In this document: positions 35,414-43,580 of the stretch, piece after piece
Numbering within the stretch: position 1 is the stretch's first letter
Layout: every line of letters starts with the position of its first letter
Assembly: GCA_025462865.1 (NCBI GenBank)
Contig: JAOAPI010000003.1
Span: forward strand, 1 to 47,080
Direction of reading: 5' to 3'
DNA: 47,080 nt
Source of the DNA: Candidatus Sulfotelmatobacter sp.
Lineage (GTDB): Bacteria; Acidobacteriota; Terriglobia; Terriglobales; Acidobacteriaceae
The notes under the pieces: generated by a model
What the model saw: the letters and a program-made list of their open reading frames with translations, nothing else
Databases searched by the model: none
What the model was told of the DNA's origin: nothing
Made by a program: the position numbers and the translations under genes

Positions 35414-35677
35414 ATGCGTGTACTAAGCAAGAGTCCGCAAAGAATAGTGCCTGCCCCGCTCTGCCAGTGTGAGTGCCGGGCCTGCGATATCGGAATTCAC
35501 TGCTCCAAACAAAATTGCGGACATCGTTCCCAGAAGATTACTCCGAGTGTAACCTCGCGCCGTCCCGTCGCTTCTGCCTCAGTTCCTTTTCAACCCACTC
35601 GACAAAAAAAGACTGGAACTCTTCCTGGGTATACACTCCCTTTCGAATCAGCAGAGTGTTCATCGCGTACACGGTAG
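35414..35677 (+). CDS. Possible small Cys-rich protein
   Basis: 87 codons from ATG 35414, which is preceded by a strong AAAGGAG site. Residues 17-37 contain six Cys and two His in a CxCxCxxC...HC...C-x-H pattern that could bind zinc or be disulphide-linked. The rest is Ser/Thr/Pro-rich and without recognisable features. It overlaps the antisense small gene at 35538-35729. I do not recognise a family; the Cys-rich head plus the ribosome-binding site are the only support. Confidence 0.38.
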   Translation: MRVLSKSPQRIVPAPLCQCECRACDIGIHCSKQNCGHRSQKITPSVTSRRPVASASVPFQPTRQKKTGTLPGYTLPFESAECSSRTR

Positions 35678-35729
35678 CTTTGAATCCCTCGTCCCGTGAC
35701 GCGGCCGCGAGCGCTTCTTCAAACGACAT
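35538..35729 (-). CDS. Small conserved-looking hypothetical protein
   Basis: 63 residues, mainly helical and acidic/amphipathic: MSFEEALAAASRDEGFKATVY, then LLIRKGVYTQEEFQSFFVEWVEKEL. The sequence has a natural protein composition, and AGGAG with good spacing precedes ATG 35729. No membrane segment or known domain that I can name. It stands alone, divergent from phoB. Confidence 0.6.
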   Translation of the reverse strand: MSFEEALAAASRDEGFKATVYAMNTLLIRKGVYTQEEFQSFFVEWVEKELRQKRRDGARLHSE

Positions 35730-35947
35730 GGACCTTCTCTCTCCTGGAACGCCTCAGATTTCTTTCATCAAACCATTCTGTCCATAGCCAGTCAACCATC
35801 GAATCGGGCCCGACTCCGCGGTTAGAGTGCCCACAAAATGCGGATCGCACAACATCATTGTTACAATCCGATGAAAAGCCGCCCGCACACCCGCAATCTC
35901 GGTAGTCGGCGCTAGGTACTGGCAATCCGCTTCGCTACAATAAGACC

Positions 35948-36640
35948 GTGAAACCCACCATCTTCGTTGTCGAAGACGATCCCGATATCTCCCGCCTGGT
36001 CCGTCACCATTTGGAAAATGACGGTTTCGCCGTTCGTGTCTATGCCGCCGGCTCAAACGTGATCGCCGACGCCGAGCGCCAGCGCCCCGCGCTGTTTGTC
36101 CTCGACATCATGGTCCCCGGCAAGGACGGCCTTGAGCTCTGCCGCACCATCCGCCAGACTCCTGGCCTGGCCGCTGTGCCGGTAATTTTTCTGACCGCCA
36201 AGAGCAGCGAGTCGGATCGCGTCCTCGGTCTCGAACTCGGCGCCGATGACTACATCGCAAAACCTTTTAGCCCGCGCGAACTCGTGGCCCGGGTGAAAGC
36301 TGTGCTGCGCCGCTTTGAGCGTCCGCTTCCCGCTAGCCCGTTTACAGTCGGCGAGATCGCCATCGACCCTGCCGCCATGATCCTGACGGTTCGCGGACAG
36401 ACCGTTCCCACTACTGCCACCGAATTTCGCCTGCTCGATTACTTCGCGCGCCACCTCGGCCGCGTTTTCTCCCGCGATCATCTGCTCGATTCCGTTTGGC
36501 GTGATACTTCCTACGTAACCCCGCGCTCGGTCGACGTCTACGTCCGCCGCATCCGCGAAAAAATCGAACCGGACCCGGAGAACCCGCGCTATCTCAAAAC
36601 CGTGCGCGGGGCCGGTTACCGTTTCGAGGCCCCAAAGTGA
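35948..36640 (+). CDS. phoB: OmpR/PhoB-family response regulator
   Basis: 230 residues. Receiver domain with the acidic pair (VVEDD), phosphorylated Asp in LFVLDIMVPGKDG, Thr in FLTAKS and Lys in YIAKPFSPREL. A C-terminal winged helix follows (ATEFRLLDYFARHLGRVFSRDHLLDSVW, then RSVDVYVRRIREKI and VRGAGYRF). Starts with GTG at 35948. Its TGA overlaps the GTG of the sensor kinase (GTGA), so the pair is coupled. The neighbours (PiT, DUF47, PhoU) point to control of phosphate genes. Calling it PhoB is by context and sequence type. Confidence 0.9.
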   Translation: MKPTIFVVEDDPDISRLVRHHLENDGFAVRVYAAGSNVIADAERQRPALFVLDIMVPGKDGLELCRTIRQTPGLAAVPVIFLTAKSSESDRVLGLELGADDYIAKPFSPRELVARVKAVLRRFERPLPASPFTVGEIAIDPAAMILTVRGQTVPTTATEFRLLDYFARHLGRVFSRDHLLDSVWRDTSYVTPRSVDVYVRRIREKIEPDPENPRYLKTVRGAGYRFEAPK

Positions 36641-38442
36641 GGAATCGGATTTTCCTGAAACTGATGGCAGCCTTCCTGGTCGTCATCATTGCAGCCGCTG
36701 TAACTTTCGACCTAATGATCGGTGGCGCGTGGCAAGCTTCGCTGCGCACGGAAATTGAACGCAACCTCACGCAGAAAACTCAACTCCTCGCCCATCGCGT
36801 AGAGACTGACCGTTCTTCGCACTCTCTCGGCGACATTGCCGCGCAGGAAGGCCAGGCCGCCGGCGCCCGCGTCACCATCATCGATCCCACGGGAAAAGTT
36901 CTTGCCGATTCGGAAGCAAATCCTGCGGCTATGGAGAATCATGCCACGCGCCCGGAATTCATGGCCGCACTGGCCGGAAAAATTGGAAGCGACGAACGCC
37001 GTAGCGCTACCATCGGCATTCCATTTCTTTATATCGCCGTGCCCGTCTCCGGTGGCGCCGTTCGCCTGGCCTATCCACTCTCCGACGTCGAAGCCGTCAC
37101 CTCTCAGGTTCGCCGCAGACTAGCCGCGGCATCCGGCTTAGCATTCCTGTTCTCGCTGATTGTCGCCGCCGCTGCCGCGCACTGGAGCGCTCGCCGCCTC
37201 GATCGCATCGTCGGAGTTGCGGCCCGTATCGCCGAAGGCGATCTTCAGGCTCGCGTGCTCGAAACCTCACAGGACGAAATTGGCCGCGTTGCCGGCGCCA
37301 TCGATAAGACTGCCCGTCGCGTCGAACAGAGCTTCGCCGCCGTCCGCTCCAGCCAGCGCCAACTCGAAACTCTGCTCAACAGCATGCAGGACGCAGTCAT
37401 CGCCGTCAGCGCCAACGGCCTCGTTCAGTGGGCCAACCAGCCCATGAACCGCCTGGTGCCGCAAGGCGCACGCCTGCAGCAACCCGTCGTCGAAACCATT
37501 CGCGATCCCGACTTCCTCGCCGCAGTAAAAGAAGCGGCAAATGCCCACGAAGTTAAAGCAGCACGCGCCACATCCATCGTTTCAGGACGTGTTTTCGATG
37601 TCACCGCTGCTCCTCTGCCCGACGGAGGCGCCGTGGCCGTGCTCCGCGATCTCACCGAAACCGAGCGCGTCGAAAAAACCCGCCGCGATTTCATCGCCAA
37701 CGTTTCCCACGAACTGCGCACTCCTCTCACTTCGATTCAGGGTTATGCGGAAACCTTGCTCGACGGAACTCTTGAAACGGGCGCGCCCACCCGCGAGTTT
37801 CTCGAAATCATCCGCAAGAATTCCTCGCGGATGTCCCGCCTGACCGAAGATCTTCTTACCCTCGCCCGCGTGGAATCCGGCGAAACTCGTTTCGATGTTG
37901 AATCGGTTTCCCCGGCCGAACTCCTGCACGACGCCGAAGAGAGCTTTCGCGAAATCGCGCGCAATCATGGCATTGATCTGCGCATCAAGGACCTCCCCGT
38001 TCAAGATTCCCAGCTTCAGAATCCGCGGCCTCAGGATTCGCAGAATTCTCCATCTCAGAATCCACCATTGCCTGATCTTCCTCTCGTGCTTGCGGATCGC
38101 GAGGCCATTCATCAGGTCTTTTCGAACCTGATCGATAACGCTCTGAAGTACGGTGCTTCCGGAGGACGAATCGTCCTTGGAGCCCGCGCTATTCCTCATG
38201 CCGTTGAATTTTTCGTCCAGGATTTTGGCGCCGGCATCGCGTCCGAGCACCTTCCGCGCCTGTTCGAACGTTTCTATCGCGTCGACAAAGCCCGCTCCCG
38301 CGAATCCGGAGGCACCGGCCTCGGCCTCGCCATCGCCAAACACATCATGCTGGCCCACGGCGGCTCCATCCGCGCTGAAAGTCAGTTAGCCCACGGTTCC
38401 ACTTTCCTCTTCGCCCTTCCCGTCGCCGAAAGGGCATCCTGA
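36637..38442 (+). CDS. phoR: PhoR-like sensor histidine kinase
   Basis: 601 residues: helix 1 (about 8-28), an extracytoplasmic sensor region, helix 2 (about 165-187), HAMP, a PAS-like domain (RQLETLLNSMQDAVIAVSANGLVQWAN), HisKA (FIANVSHELRTPLTSIQGY, His near 365) and HATPase_c (N-box QVFSNLIDNALKYG, G-box GGTGLGLAIAKHI). This order is that of PhoR/ResE-type kinases. An unusual Gln/Asn/Pro/Ser-rich insert of 25 residues (456-480) lies between HisKA and the N-box. The GTG start overlaps the phoB stop. Expected to phosphorylate PhoB when phosphate is low. Confidence 0.9.
   Translation: MRNRIFLKLMAAFLVVIIAAAVTFDLMIGGAWQASLRTEIERNLTQKTQLLAHRVETDRSSHSLGDIAAQEGQAAGARVTIIDPTGKVLADSEANPAAMENHATRPEFMAALAGKIGSDERRSATIGIPFLYIAVPVSGGAVRLAYPLSDVEAVTSQVRRRLAAASGLAFLFSLIVAAAAAHWSARRLDRIVGVAARIAEGDLQARVLETSQDEIGRVAGAIDKTARRVEQSFAAVRSSQRQLETLLNSMQDAVIAVSANGLVQWANQPMNRLVPQGARLQQPVVETIRDPDFLAAVKEAANAHEVKAARATSIVSGRVFDVTAAPLPDGGAVAVLRDLTETERVEKTRRDFIANVSHELRTPLTSIQGYAETLLDGTLETGAPTREFLEIIRKNSSRMSRLTEDLLTLARVESGETRFDVESVSPAELLHDAEESFREIARNHGIDLRIKDLPVQDSQLQNPRPQDSQNSPSQNPPLPDLPLVLADREAIHQVFSNLIDNALKYGASGGRIVLGARAIPHAVEFFVQDFGAGIASEHLPRLFERFYRVDKARSRESGGTGLGLAIAKHIMLAHGGSIRAESQLAHGSTFLFALPVAERAS
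38002..38076 (+). repeat. Degenerate CAGAATCC-type repeats inside phoR
   Basis: Four imperfect units related to CAGAATCC/CAGGATTC give the insert QDSQLQNPRPQDSQN.. in the kinase. The length is a multiple of three, and the repeats look like a small expansion. Confidence 0.55.
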
Positions 38443-38460
38443 TAACAAGCACTCACCCTG

Positions 38461-38502
38461 GTTGCGAGTCCGCTCGCGAAACGGGCAACTTATTTCTTTT
38501 TC
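38461..38502 (+). terminator. Possible terminator after phoR
   Basis: GCGAG (38464-38468) with CTCGC (38473-38477), or alternatively GTTGC (38461-38465) with GCAAC (38485-38489), followed by TTATTTCTTTTTC. Confidence 0.4.
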
Positions 38503-38562
38503 TGGGATGAAGAACAGTCAGGTCGAAACAATTAGAAGAGGGGAGCTAAACAGAGCGTTCCG

Positions 38563-39588
38563 TTATGCTCCTGGGTGAATCAGACGAACCAGCCAGAATG
38601 TGGCTGCGGCCACAAGCGCCGACGCGGGAATAGTCAGAACCCACGCCCATACGATGCGTCGCGCCACTCCCCACCGCACCGCGGACAGCCGGTGCGTCGC
38701 TCCGACTCCGACGATCGCTCCAGTAATCGTATGCGTCGTACTAACCGGGATTCCTGCCAGAGCAGTTGAGAACAGCGTGATCGCTCCTGCGGCTTCCGCG
38801 CAGAATCCCCCGACGGGTTTGAGTTTCGTAATGCGTGCGCCCATGGTGTGAACAATTCGCCAGCCTCCGAAATATGTTCCCAGTGCAATCGCTGTATGCG
38901 CCGCCAGGATGATCGGCCAATGAAACTTCCCCCAGCTTCCCGATAGTTCTGACGCAGTCAGAAGGTGCCCTCCATACAGGGCGCTGGCCACAATTCCCAT
39001 TGTCTTCTGCGCATCGTTGCCGCCATGCCCCAGACTGTAGGCGGCGGCCGAAAGGAGTTGGAGTTTTCGAAACCACACATCAATTTTTTGAGGAGGTTTA
39101 TTGCGCAACAGCCAGAAGGTTGCGACCATGAACGAGAAACCGAGAATAAGTCCCGCTACCGGCGCCACTACCATAAAGATTATGGTTTTGTACCAGCCCT
39201 CGGCAATAATCACATGCCATCCCGACCGCATGATTGCAGCCCCCGCGAGCCCGCCGATCAAAGCGTGGGAAGACGACGTCGGCAGCCCCCACCACCACGT
39301 AAGCAGGTCCCAGACGATGGCGCCGATCAATGCGGTAATCACCACATACTGGGTTACCTGGTCGATGCGAATCATTCCGGAGCCAATGGTTTTGGCCACA
39401 GCTGTTCCCAGCAGAAAAGCTGCCACAAAATTGAAAAAGGCAGCCCATGCCACCGCCAGTTTCGGAGATAAAACTCGTGTGGAAACGACAGTCGCAATAC
39501 TGTTGGCGGCGTCGTGAAATCCATTCAGAAAATCGAAGGTCAGGGCGACGAGGATTGTGATGATCAGCAGCAGCAGGTCGGGCTTCAC
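38563..39588 (-). CDS. pit: PiT-family inorganic phosphate transporter
   Basis: 341 residues, about ten membrane helices. It has the two PiT repeats: FDFLNGFHDAANSIATVVSTR near the N-terminus and SLGHGGNDAQKTMGIV in the middle, plus GLPTSSSHALIGG and PVSTTHTITGAIVGVG. It takes up phosphate with metal and proton. It lies 32 nt after the DUF47 gene, forming the common DUF47-PiT pair. Convergent with phoR. Confidence 0.95.
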   Translation of the reverse strand: MKPDLLLLIITILVALTFDFLNGFHDAANSIATVVSTRVLSPKLAVAWAAFFNFVAAFLLGTAVAKTIGSGMIRIDQVTQYVVITALIGAIVWDLLTWWWGLPTSSSHALIGGLAGAAIMRSGWHVIIAEGWYKTIIFMVVAPVAGLILGFSFMVATFWLLRNKPPQKIDVWFRKLQLLSAAAYSLGHGGNDAQKTMGIVASALYGGHLLTASELSGSWGKFHWPIILAAHTAIALGTYFGGWRIVHTMGARITKLKPVGGFCAEAAGAITLFSTALAGIPVSTTHTITGAIVGVGATHRLSAVRWGVARRIVWAWVLTIPASALVAAATFWLVRLIHPGA

Positions 39589-39620
39589 CGGTTTTCCTGT
39601 TTGCTAGATTTATTGAAGCT

Positions 39621-40235
39621 TCAGGTATTCTTCAAGACCACGGTTTCCAGCACGTTCGCGACGTCTTCCGCCTTGTCGGTGGCTCGCTCCAGGAATTCCA
39701 GCAATTCTTTTACCTTGATCAGGTTGATGGGATCCTTTTCATACTCGAACAGCTTTGCGATGGCTTGCTGGGAAACCAGGTCCGCCTCGTTTTCCAGGCG
39801 ATTGATCTCCACGCAATGGCCCAGGATATCGCCGTTCTTCTGCAGAAGGGACACGGCCTGCTGCAGTTCCTGACTTTGCTTCAGGATGATCTTGGCCAAT
39901 TCCCCCGCCTCTGGCGGCGGATCGGTAATGCGATACATTACGGTTCGGGCGCCCGCAGCATTTACGAAATCCAGAACATCGTCCAGTTTCGAGGCCAGCT
40001 GATGAATGTCTTCCCGGTCGAAAGGCGTGATGAATGTCTGATTTAGTTTCGTCAGGATAGCGTGCGTTAATTCATCGCCCTCACGCTCGATCCGGCGGAT
40101 TGCATCAATTCTGCTTTCGACATCGCGGTAATCCGCGAACAAATCCACCAGAGCGCGTGCTCCCGCGATGAGGTTATCGGACATCGCAGCGAACATCTTG
40201 AAAAAGCTTGTGTCCTTCGGAATGAGGCGGACCAT
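39621..40235 (-). CDS. DUF47 PhoU-like partner of the PiT transporter
   Basis: 204 residues, all-helical, PhoU-related: FFKMFAAMSDNLIAGARALVDLF, then IRRIEREGDELTHAILTKLNQTFITPFDREDIHQLASKLDDVLDFV. E/D-rich patterns suit metal binding. The DUF47 family is normally paired with PiT transporters and is thought to regulate them. First gene of the two-gene minus operon. Confidence 0.93.
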   Translation of the reverse strand: MVRLIPKDTSFFKMFAAMSDNLIAGARALVDLFADYRDVESRIDAIRRIEREGDELTHAILTKLNQTFITPFDREDIHQLASKLDDVLDFVNAAGARTVMYRITDPPPEAGELAKIILKQSQELQQAVSLLQKNGDILGHCVEINRLENEADLVSQQAIAKLFEYEKDPINLIKVKELLEFLERATDKAEDVANVLETVVLKNT

Positions 40236-40668
40236 GAGGGGATGACAGACTCCAAGTATCTGCTCGATTGCGGAGATGAAAGCGAGTCACTATCTCACGC
40301 CCGCGCCGATTCCGTCAAACGATGTCTTGGATGATTCGAAGACCCACCGACCTAATTACAAATACACGCGATGAGTTGAATGGAGGCTAGTACTGAGTCG
40401 TTCGACGAGGGGCCACGACCGCGCGTTGCGGTAGCCTGAATTGAACGATCAGAAGCAAAGAGAATACACAGCCGGCCCCCAACGCTATTCGTTGCAGAAA
40501 ATCGAGAAAAGTTGCGTTCAGGGCCATGCAGACATTTTGCTGCTCTGGGCCCGTAATGGCGATATTACGAGGGTATTAGTTCCTTTGTGCAGCGAGTTCC
40601 CATCAGCCCAATTACTGCCTCGTGATTCGCTTCGGTGTTAAGATCGCTGCAGATCGGTTCGGATCATT
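40236..40668. other. Divergent intergenic region between DUF47-pit and the small secreted protein gene
   Basis: 433 bases with no convincing gene. A single CTGTCAT (minus strand, about 40240) resembles half a Pho box, but no second half lies at the right distance. A TGTTAAGAT extended -10-like element near 40636 could drive the small gene at 40669. Confidence 0.4.
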
Positions 40669-40902
40669 ATGAAGCGAATTTCAGTTCTCATATTCCTGCT
40701 CGCCTTGGGTTTTAGCACGCCTGTGCCAGCACAAGCGCAACGGGAAAACCGCAGCATCGGAGAAAATGGCATCGAGGCCCGCAAAGCGGCCAAGCAACAG
40801 CAAAAAACCGTAAAGAAAAATGCGAAGCAGCAGCGCAAGGCAATGAAGAAATATCAGAAGACGCAGCGCAAAGCCGCCAAGCAGCAGCGTCACGGCAAAT
40901 AA
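40669..40902 (+). CDS. Small secreted Lys/Gln-rich basic protein
   Basis: 77 residues. A clear signal peptide (MKRISVLIFLLALGFSTPVPAQA) is followed by a very basic, helical tail built from repeated KQQ/QRK blocks (KAAKQQQKTVKKNAKQQRK..KQQRHGK). Mature size about 54 residues with strong positive charge. It could bind polyanions (polyphosphate, nucleic acid, exopolysaccharide), which is a guess. It lies between the DUF47-PiT operon and phoU. No family recognised. Confidence 0.72.
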   Translation: MKRISVLIFLLALGFSTPVPAQAQRENRSIGENGIEARKAAKQQQKTVKKNAKQQRKAMKKYQKTQRKAAKQQRHGK

Positions 40903-41015
40903 CTGCTTCTCAGGTCCTCCCCTACGTAAGAACGTACCCAGCCGGTTACAAAATAAACCAAAAATTCACGCCGCCTTAACCCACTCCCGAAAAATTAATT
41001 TTATCGTTAGCCGTT

Positions 41016-41038
41016 GACCGTCCAGTAAGACCGTCCAG
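41016..41038 (+). repeat. Direct repeat upstream of phoU
   Basis: GACCGTCCAG occurs at 41016-41025 and again at 41029-41038 (13-bp period), 16 nt ahead of the phoU ATG. It could be a regulator site or affect initiation. Confidence 0.4.
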
Positions 41039-41053
41039 CGAGATCATCAAATC

Positions 41054-41839
41054 ATGAGAACGGATAAATCAGAGCCAATCGCTTCGCGAACTTCACTCGT
41101 GCCGCAGGGAAAACTCGTGAGCACTGTCCAGATAGAGAGCTTCTCCACCGAACCGGCACATCAGCACATCGTCCAGCGCACCGTGAAGGCCTGCCACCTG
41201 GCAAAAGAAGCAGCCGGCGCCGCCGCTGAAGGCATTGCCACCGGTTCTCGCCCCTTGCTGGATTCCTTGCGCCTGCGCGAACGCGAACTCGATACCCTCG
41301 ATATGGAAATCGACAGCGCTGTCACTTCGCTGATCACGGAAGTCGAGCCCACTGCAGCCCGTGAACTTCTCGCTTGCATGAAGTTCATGATCAGTCTTGA
41401 GCGCATCGGCGACCTCCTTCTCAGCTTCGCCAACAGCGCGCAAGCCGCCGCCGGCCGCATCGATTCCGATGACACCCGCGACCTCACGCGCATGGCCACC
41501 ATTCTCGAAAAAATGCTGACCGATGTCGGTGACGCCTTCTCCAACCGCAACGTTGGCAAAGCCATTGAGGTTCTCCGCGCCGACTCCGAAATCGATCGCC
41601 TTCGTAATCTCATCTTCCTCCGCCACGTTGAAAATCCAGAAAACATTGCCCATCAGGCCAGCCTGCAAATTGTCTTCATGACCCAGTCTCTCGAGCGCGC
41701 CGGCGATCACGCCAAAAATCTCGCCGAAGAAGTTTGCCACTTCGTCAGCGGCCACACCGTCCGCCACGTCCTTAAAACCTACGACAAGCCCGTAGAACAG
41801 ATGTTCATCGACTACCTCCGCCGCCGCGACCAGCAATAA
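41054..41839 (+). CDS. phoU: PhoU-family phosphate signalling regulator
   Basis: 261 residues with two PhoU helical-bundle repeats: MEIDSAVTSLITEVEPTAARELLACMKFMISLERIGDLLLSFA, and HQASLQIVFMTQSLERAGDHAKNLAEEVCHFVSGH. The ERxGD metal-binding motif is present in both. About 35 extra residues at the N-terminus. PhoU normally links a phosphate transporter to PhoR; here no Pst transporter is nearby and the only transporter is PiT. It is monocistronic and convergent with the next kinase gene. Confidence 0.92.
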   Translation: MRTDKSEPIASRTSLVPQGKLVSTVQIESFSTEPAHQHIVQRTVKACHLAKEAAGAAAEGIATGSRPLLDSLRLRERELDTLDMEIDSAVTSLITEVEPTAARELLACMKFMISLERIGDLLLSFANSAQAAAGRIDSDDTRDLTRMATILEKMLTDVGDAFSNRNVGKAIEVLRADSEIDRLRNLIFLRHVENPENIAHQASLQIVFMTQSLERAGDHAKNLAEEVCHFVSGHTVRHVLKTYDKPVEQMFIDYLRRRDQQ

Positions 41840-41927
41840 GACACCGCCTGGTTTTTGCAAACGGCAGCTTCCAGGCAGGAATCAATCGCGAGCAAACTAG
41901 ACTTCCGAATGGAACAAGCTACCCACG

Positions 41928-43331
41928 TCAAATTGCGACGCTCTGCTCGGACCTTGATAGCTCATAGGCCCGCACCCCTACGCCATGCGCGATCGGCAAT
42001 TGAATCTTGATTTCAAGCCCTGTCGGAAAAAGATTCTTTGCCGATATCTTTCCACCGTGCAAACGAATGGCTTCGGAGGCGATAGCAAGGCCAAGACCAT
42101 TTCCCGCTACGGCTTCACCGCTTTCGCGTATCCGAAAAAAGGGCTCGAAAATTGCCTGAAGAGAATCTTCCGGAACCCCCGGACCATAATCTCGGACGGT
42201 GAGAAGTGCCAGTGGTTCGCGTGCACTTCGGTCGATATTCAAAGAGACCTCGACCTCGGTTCCGGGTTGGGTGAAGCGGACCGCGTTCCGAATGACGTTT
42301 TCACAAGCGCTTCGAAGGGCATGTGGATCGGCATCTCCAAGAATGACGGAACTCCTCGTGCGGAGACTGACTGACTTGCCCGCCGCTTGTGCTTCGAAGT
42401 TGCAGTCAGCCGTTGTCTCCTCGACAAGTCCGGCGAAATCTACATCCTCTCTCTCCGCAGACGAAAGCCCGGCTTCCAGCCGGGAGAGCGTCAAAAGTTG
42501 CCCCATCAAGAGATCGATCCTCGCCACATCACGATCCAGACGTTGAAACATGTCGTCGGACTCTGGGAGGGAACGGTTCTTCAGAATCGCCAGCGAGACA
42601 TTGATACGAGCCAAAGGAGAGCGCAGTTCATGAGAGACCGAACTCAAGAGGTTCTTTTGAGTTTGAATCAATACGTCAAGACGGGCCACCATCGAGTCAA
42701 AATCTTTTGCCAGCGCTGCCACTTCGTCGAAACGTCTGGAGACCGAAGCCGGCACCCGCGCTTTGAGATCTCCTTGAGCGACTCTTCTAGCCGTGGACTG
42801 AATGCTGTGGATCGGTGACGCAATGTGATAAGCAAGTGCGAAGCACAGCAGGGTGACCAAAAGGATTATCGAGACCGTATTCAGGAGGCCCTCGCCTAGA
42901 ACCATTTTCATCACTTCACGCGGACCGGACCTGAGGTTCAGCATCAGAATGTAAGGATGCCCGGAGGAGGAAAGAAATTTGTACGCTGCGATATGGTCTC
43001 GGAATGCGACGAGTTCGCCATCTCTCGCCGCATGAGCAACTCGAAGTCCTTCGGATGACAATGGGCGTGACAGCACATCTTTGTAGAATCCATCTAGCAG
43101 AAAGAGCTGCCGTTCGTCACTGCTTTGTGAAAAGCGGGCAAACGCTTCAGGACCGCCGGATTCATACGTCTTCACCGCTTCTGACGCCAGGATAGGAGCC
43201 ACCATCCCAAACATGTTTGGAGTGGAAACCTGCCTGGTGGCCATCAGGTGGTTACCAAGAAACACAATCGCGAGCATGCCCCATCCGGTCAACCAAAACC
43301 ACAAGAAGATCTTCAGGAAAAGGCGATGCAT
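41928..43331 (-). CDS. CpxA-like sensor histidine kinase
   Basis: About 467 residues from ATG 43331 (GAAAGAG upstream; the frame is open to 43415). TM1 is HRLFLKIFLWFWLTGWGMLAIVFL, followed by a periplasmic region and TM2 (TVSIILLVTLLCFALAYHI). HAMP follows (RRVAQGDLKARVP), then HisKA with SVSHELRSPLARINVSLAI, the form typical of CpxA/EnvZ-like kinases, and HATPase_c (ENVIRNAVRFTQPG, GNGLGLAIASEAI). The matching response regulator is at 44845-45570, separated by an inverted gene. Signals may be envelope stress. Confidence 0.88.
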   Translation of the reverse strand: MHRLFLKIFLWFWLTGWGMLAIVFLGNHLMATRQVSTPNMFGMVAPILASEAVKTYESGGPEAFARFSQSSDERQLFLLDGFYKDVLSRPLSSEGLRVAHAARDGELVAFRDHIAAYKFLSSSGHPYILMLNLRSGPREVMKMVLGEGLLNTVSIILLVTLLCFALAYHIASPIHSIQSTARRVAQGDLKARVPASVSRRFDEVAALAKDFDSMVARLDVLIQTQKNLLSSVSHELRSPLARINVSLAILKNRSLPESDDMFQRLDRDVARIDLLMGQLLTLSRLEAGLSSAEREDVDFAGLVEETTADCNFEAQAAGKSVSLRTRSSVILGDADPHALRSACENVIRNAVRFTQPGTEVEVSLNIDRSAREPLALLTVRDYGPGVPEDSLQAIFEPFFRIRESGEAVAGNGLGLAIASEAIRLHGGKISAKNLFPTGLEIKIQLPIAHGVGVRAYELSRSEQSVAI

Positions 43332-43400
43332 GGGCACTCTTTCTTTTAAGCGGCCCAACGTGCATTGAAGATTAAAAGGCAAGTGTTCTCCTTCACAATC

Positions 43401-43435
43401 GTCGATTTTTATCATCGATCGTTATCTTCGATCGT
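43401..43435 (-). promoter_or_regulatory. Repeated ACGATCGA sites, possible response-regulator operator
   Basis: On the minus strand ACGATCGA occurs twice (43428-43435 and 43415-43422, 13-bp period), with a related ACGAT near 43398. They lie between the kinase gene and the divergent secreted-protein gene. OmpR-type regulators often bind such direct repeats. Confidence 0.35.
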
Positions 43436-43580
43436 CATTTTATGTATACGATACAAATCCGCTGCGGAATAGCTTCTCGTTGACACCGTACAAATCCTTA
43501 CAGACCCTTACGCTTCCATACGGCACACCGCTCCACACACACATACCTTCGAATGATGCTGCTGGTTCTGCTGGAGTTTC

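Noticed and set aside
37582..38358. Minus-strand open frame of 258 codons
   Set aside because: Antisense to phoR; no domain and no ribosome-binding site.
40236..40250. CTGTCAT half-site like a Pho box ahead of the DUF47 gene
   Set aside because: Only one half-site is present, it abuts the start codon, and no second half lies 11 bp away.
41093..41860. Minus-strand open frame of 255 codons
   Set aside because: Antisense to phoU, which has clear family motifs.
41847..41880. GCCTGG/CCAGGC pairing after phoU as terminator
   Set aside because: 6-bp stem with a loop of over 20 nt and no T-run.
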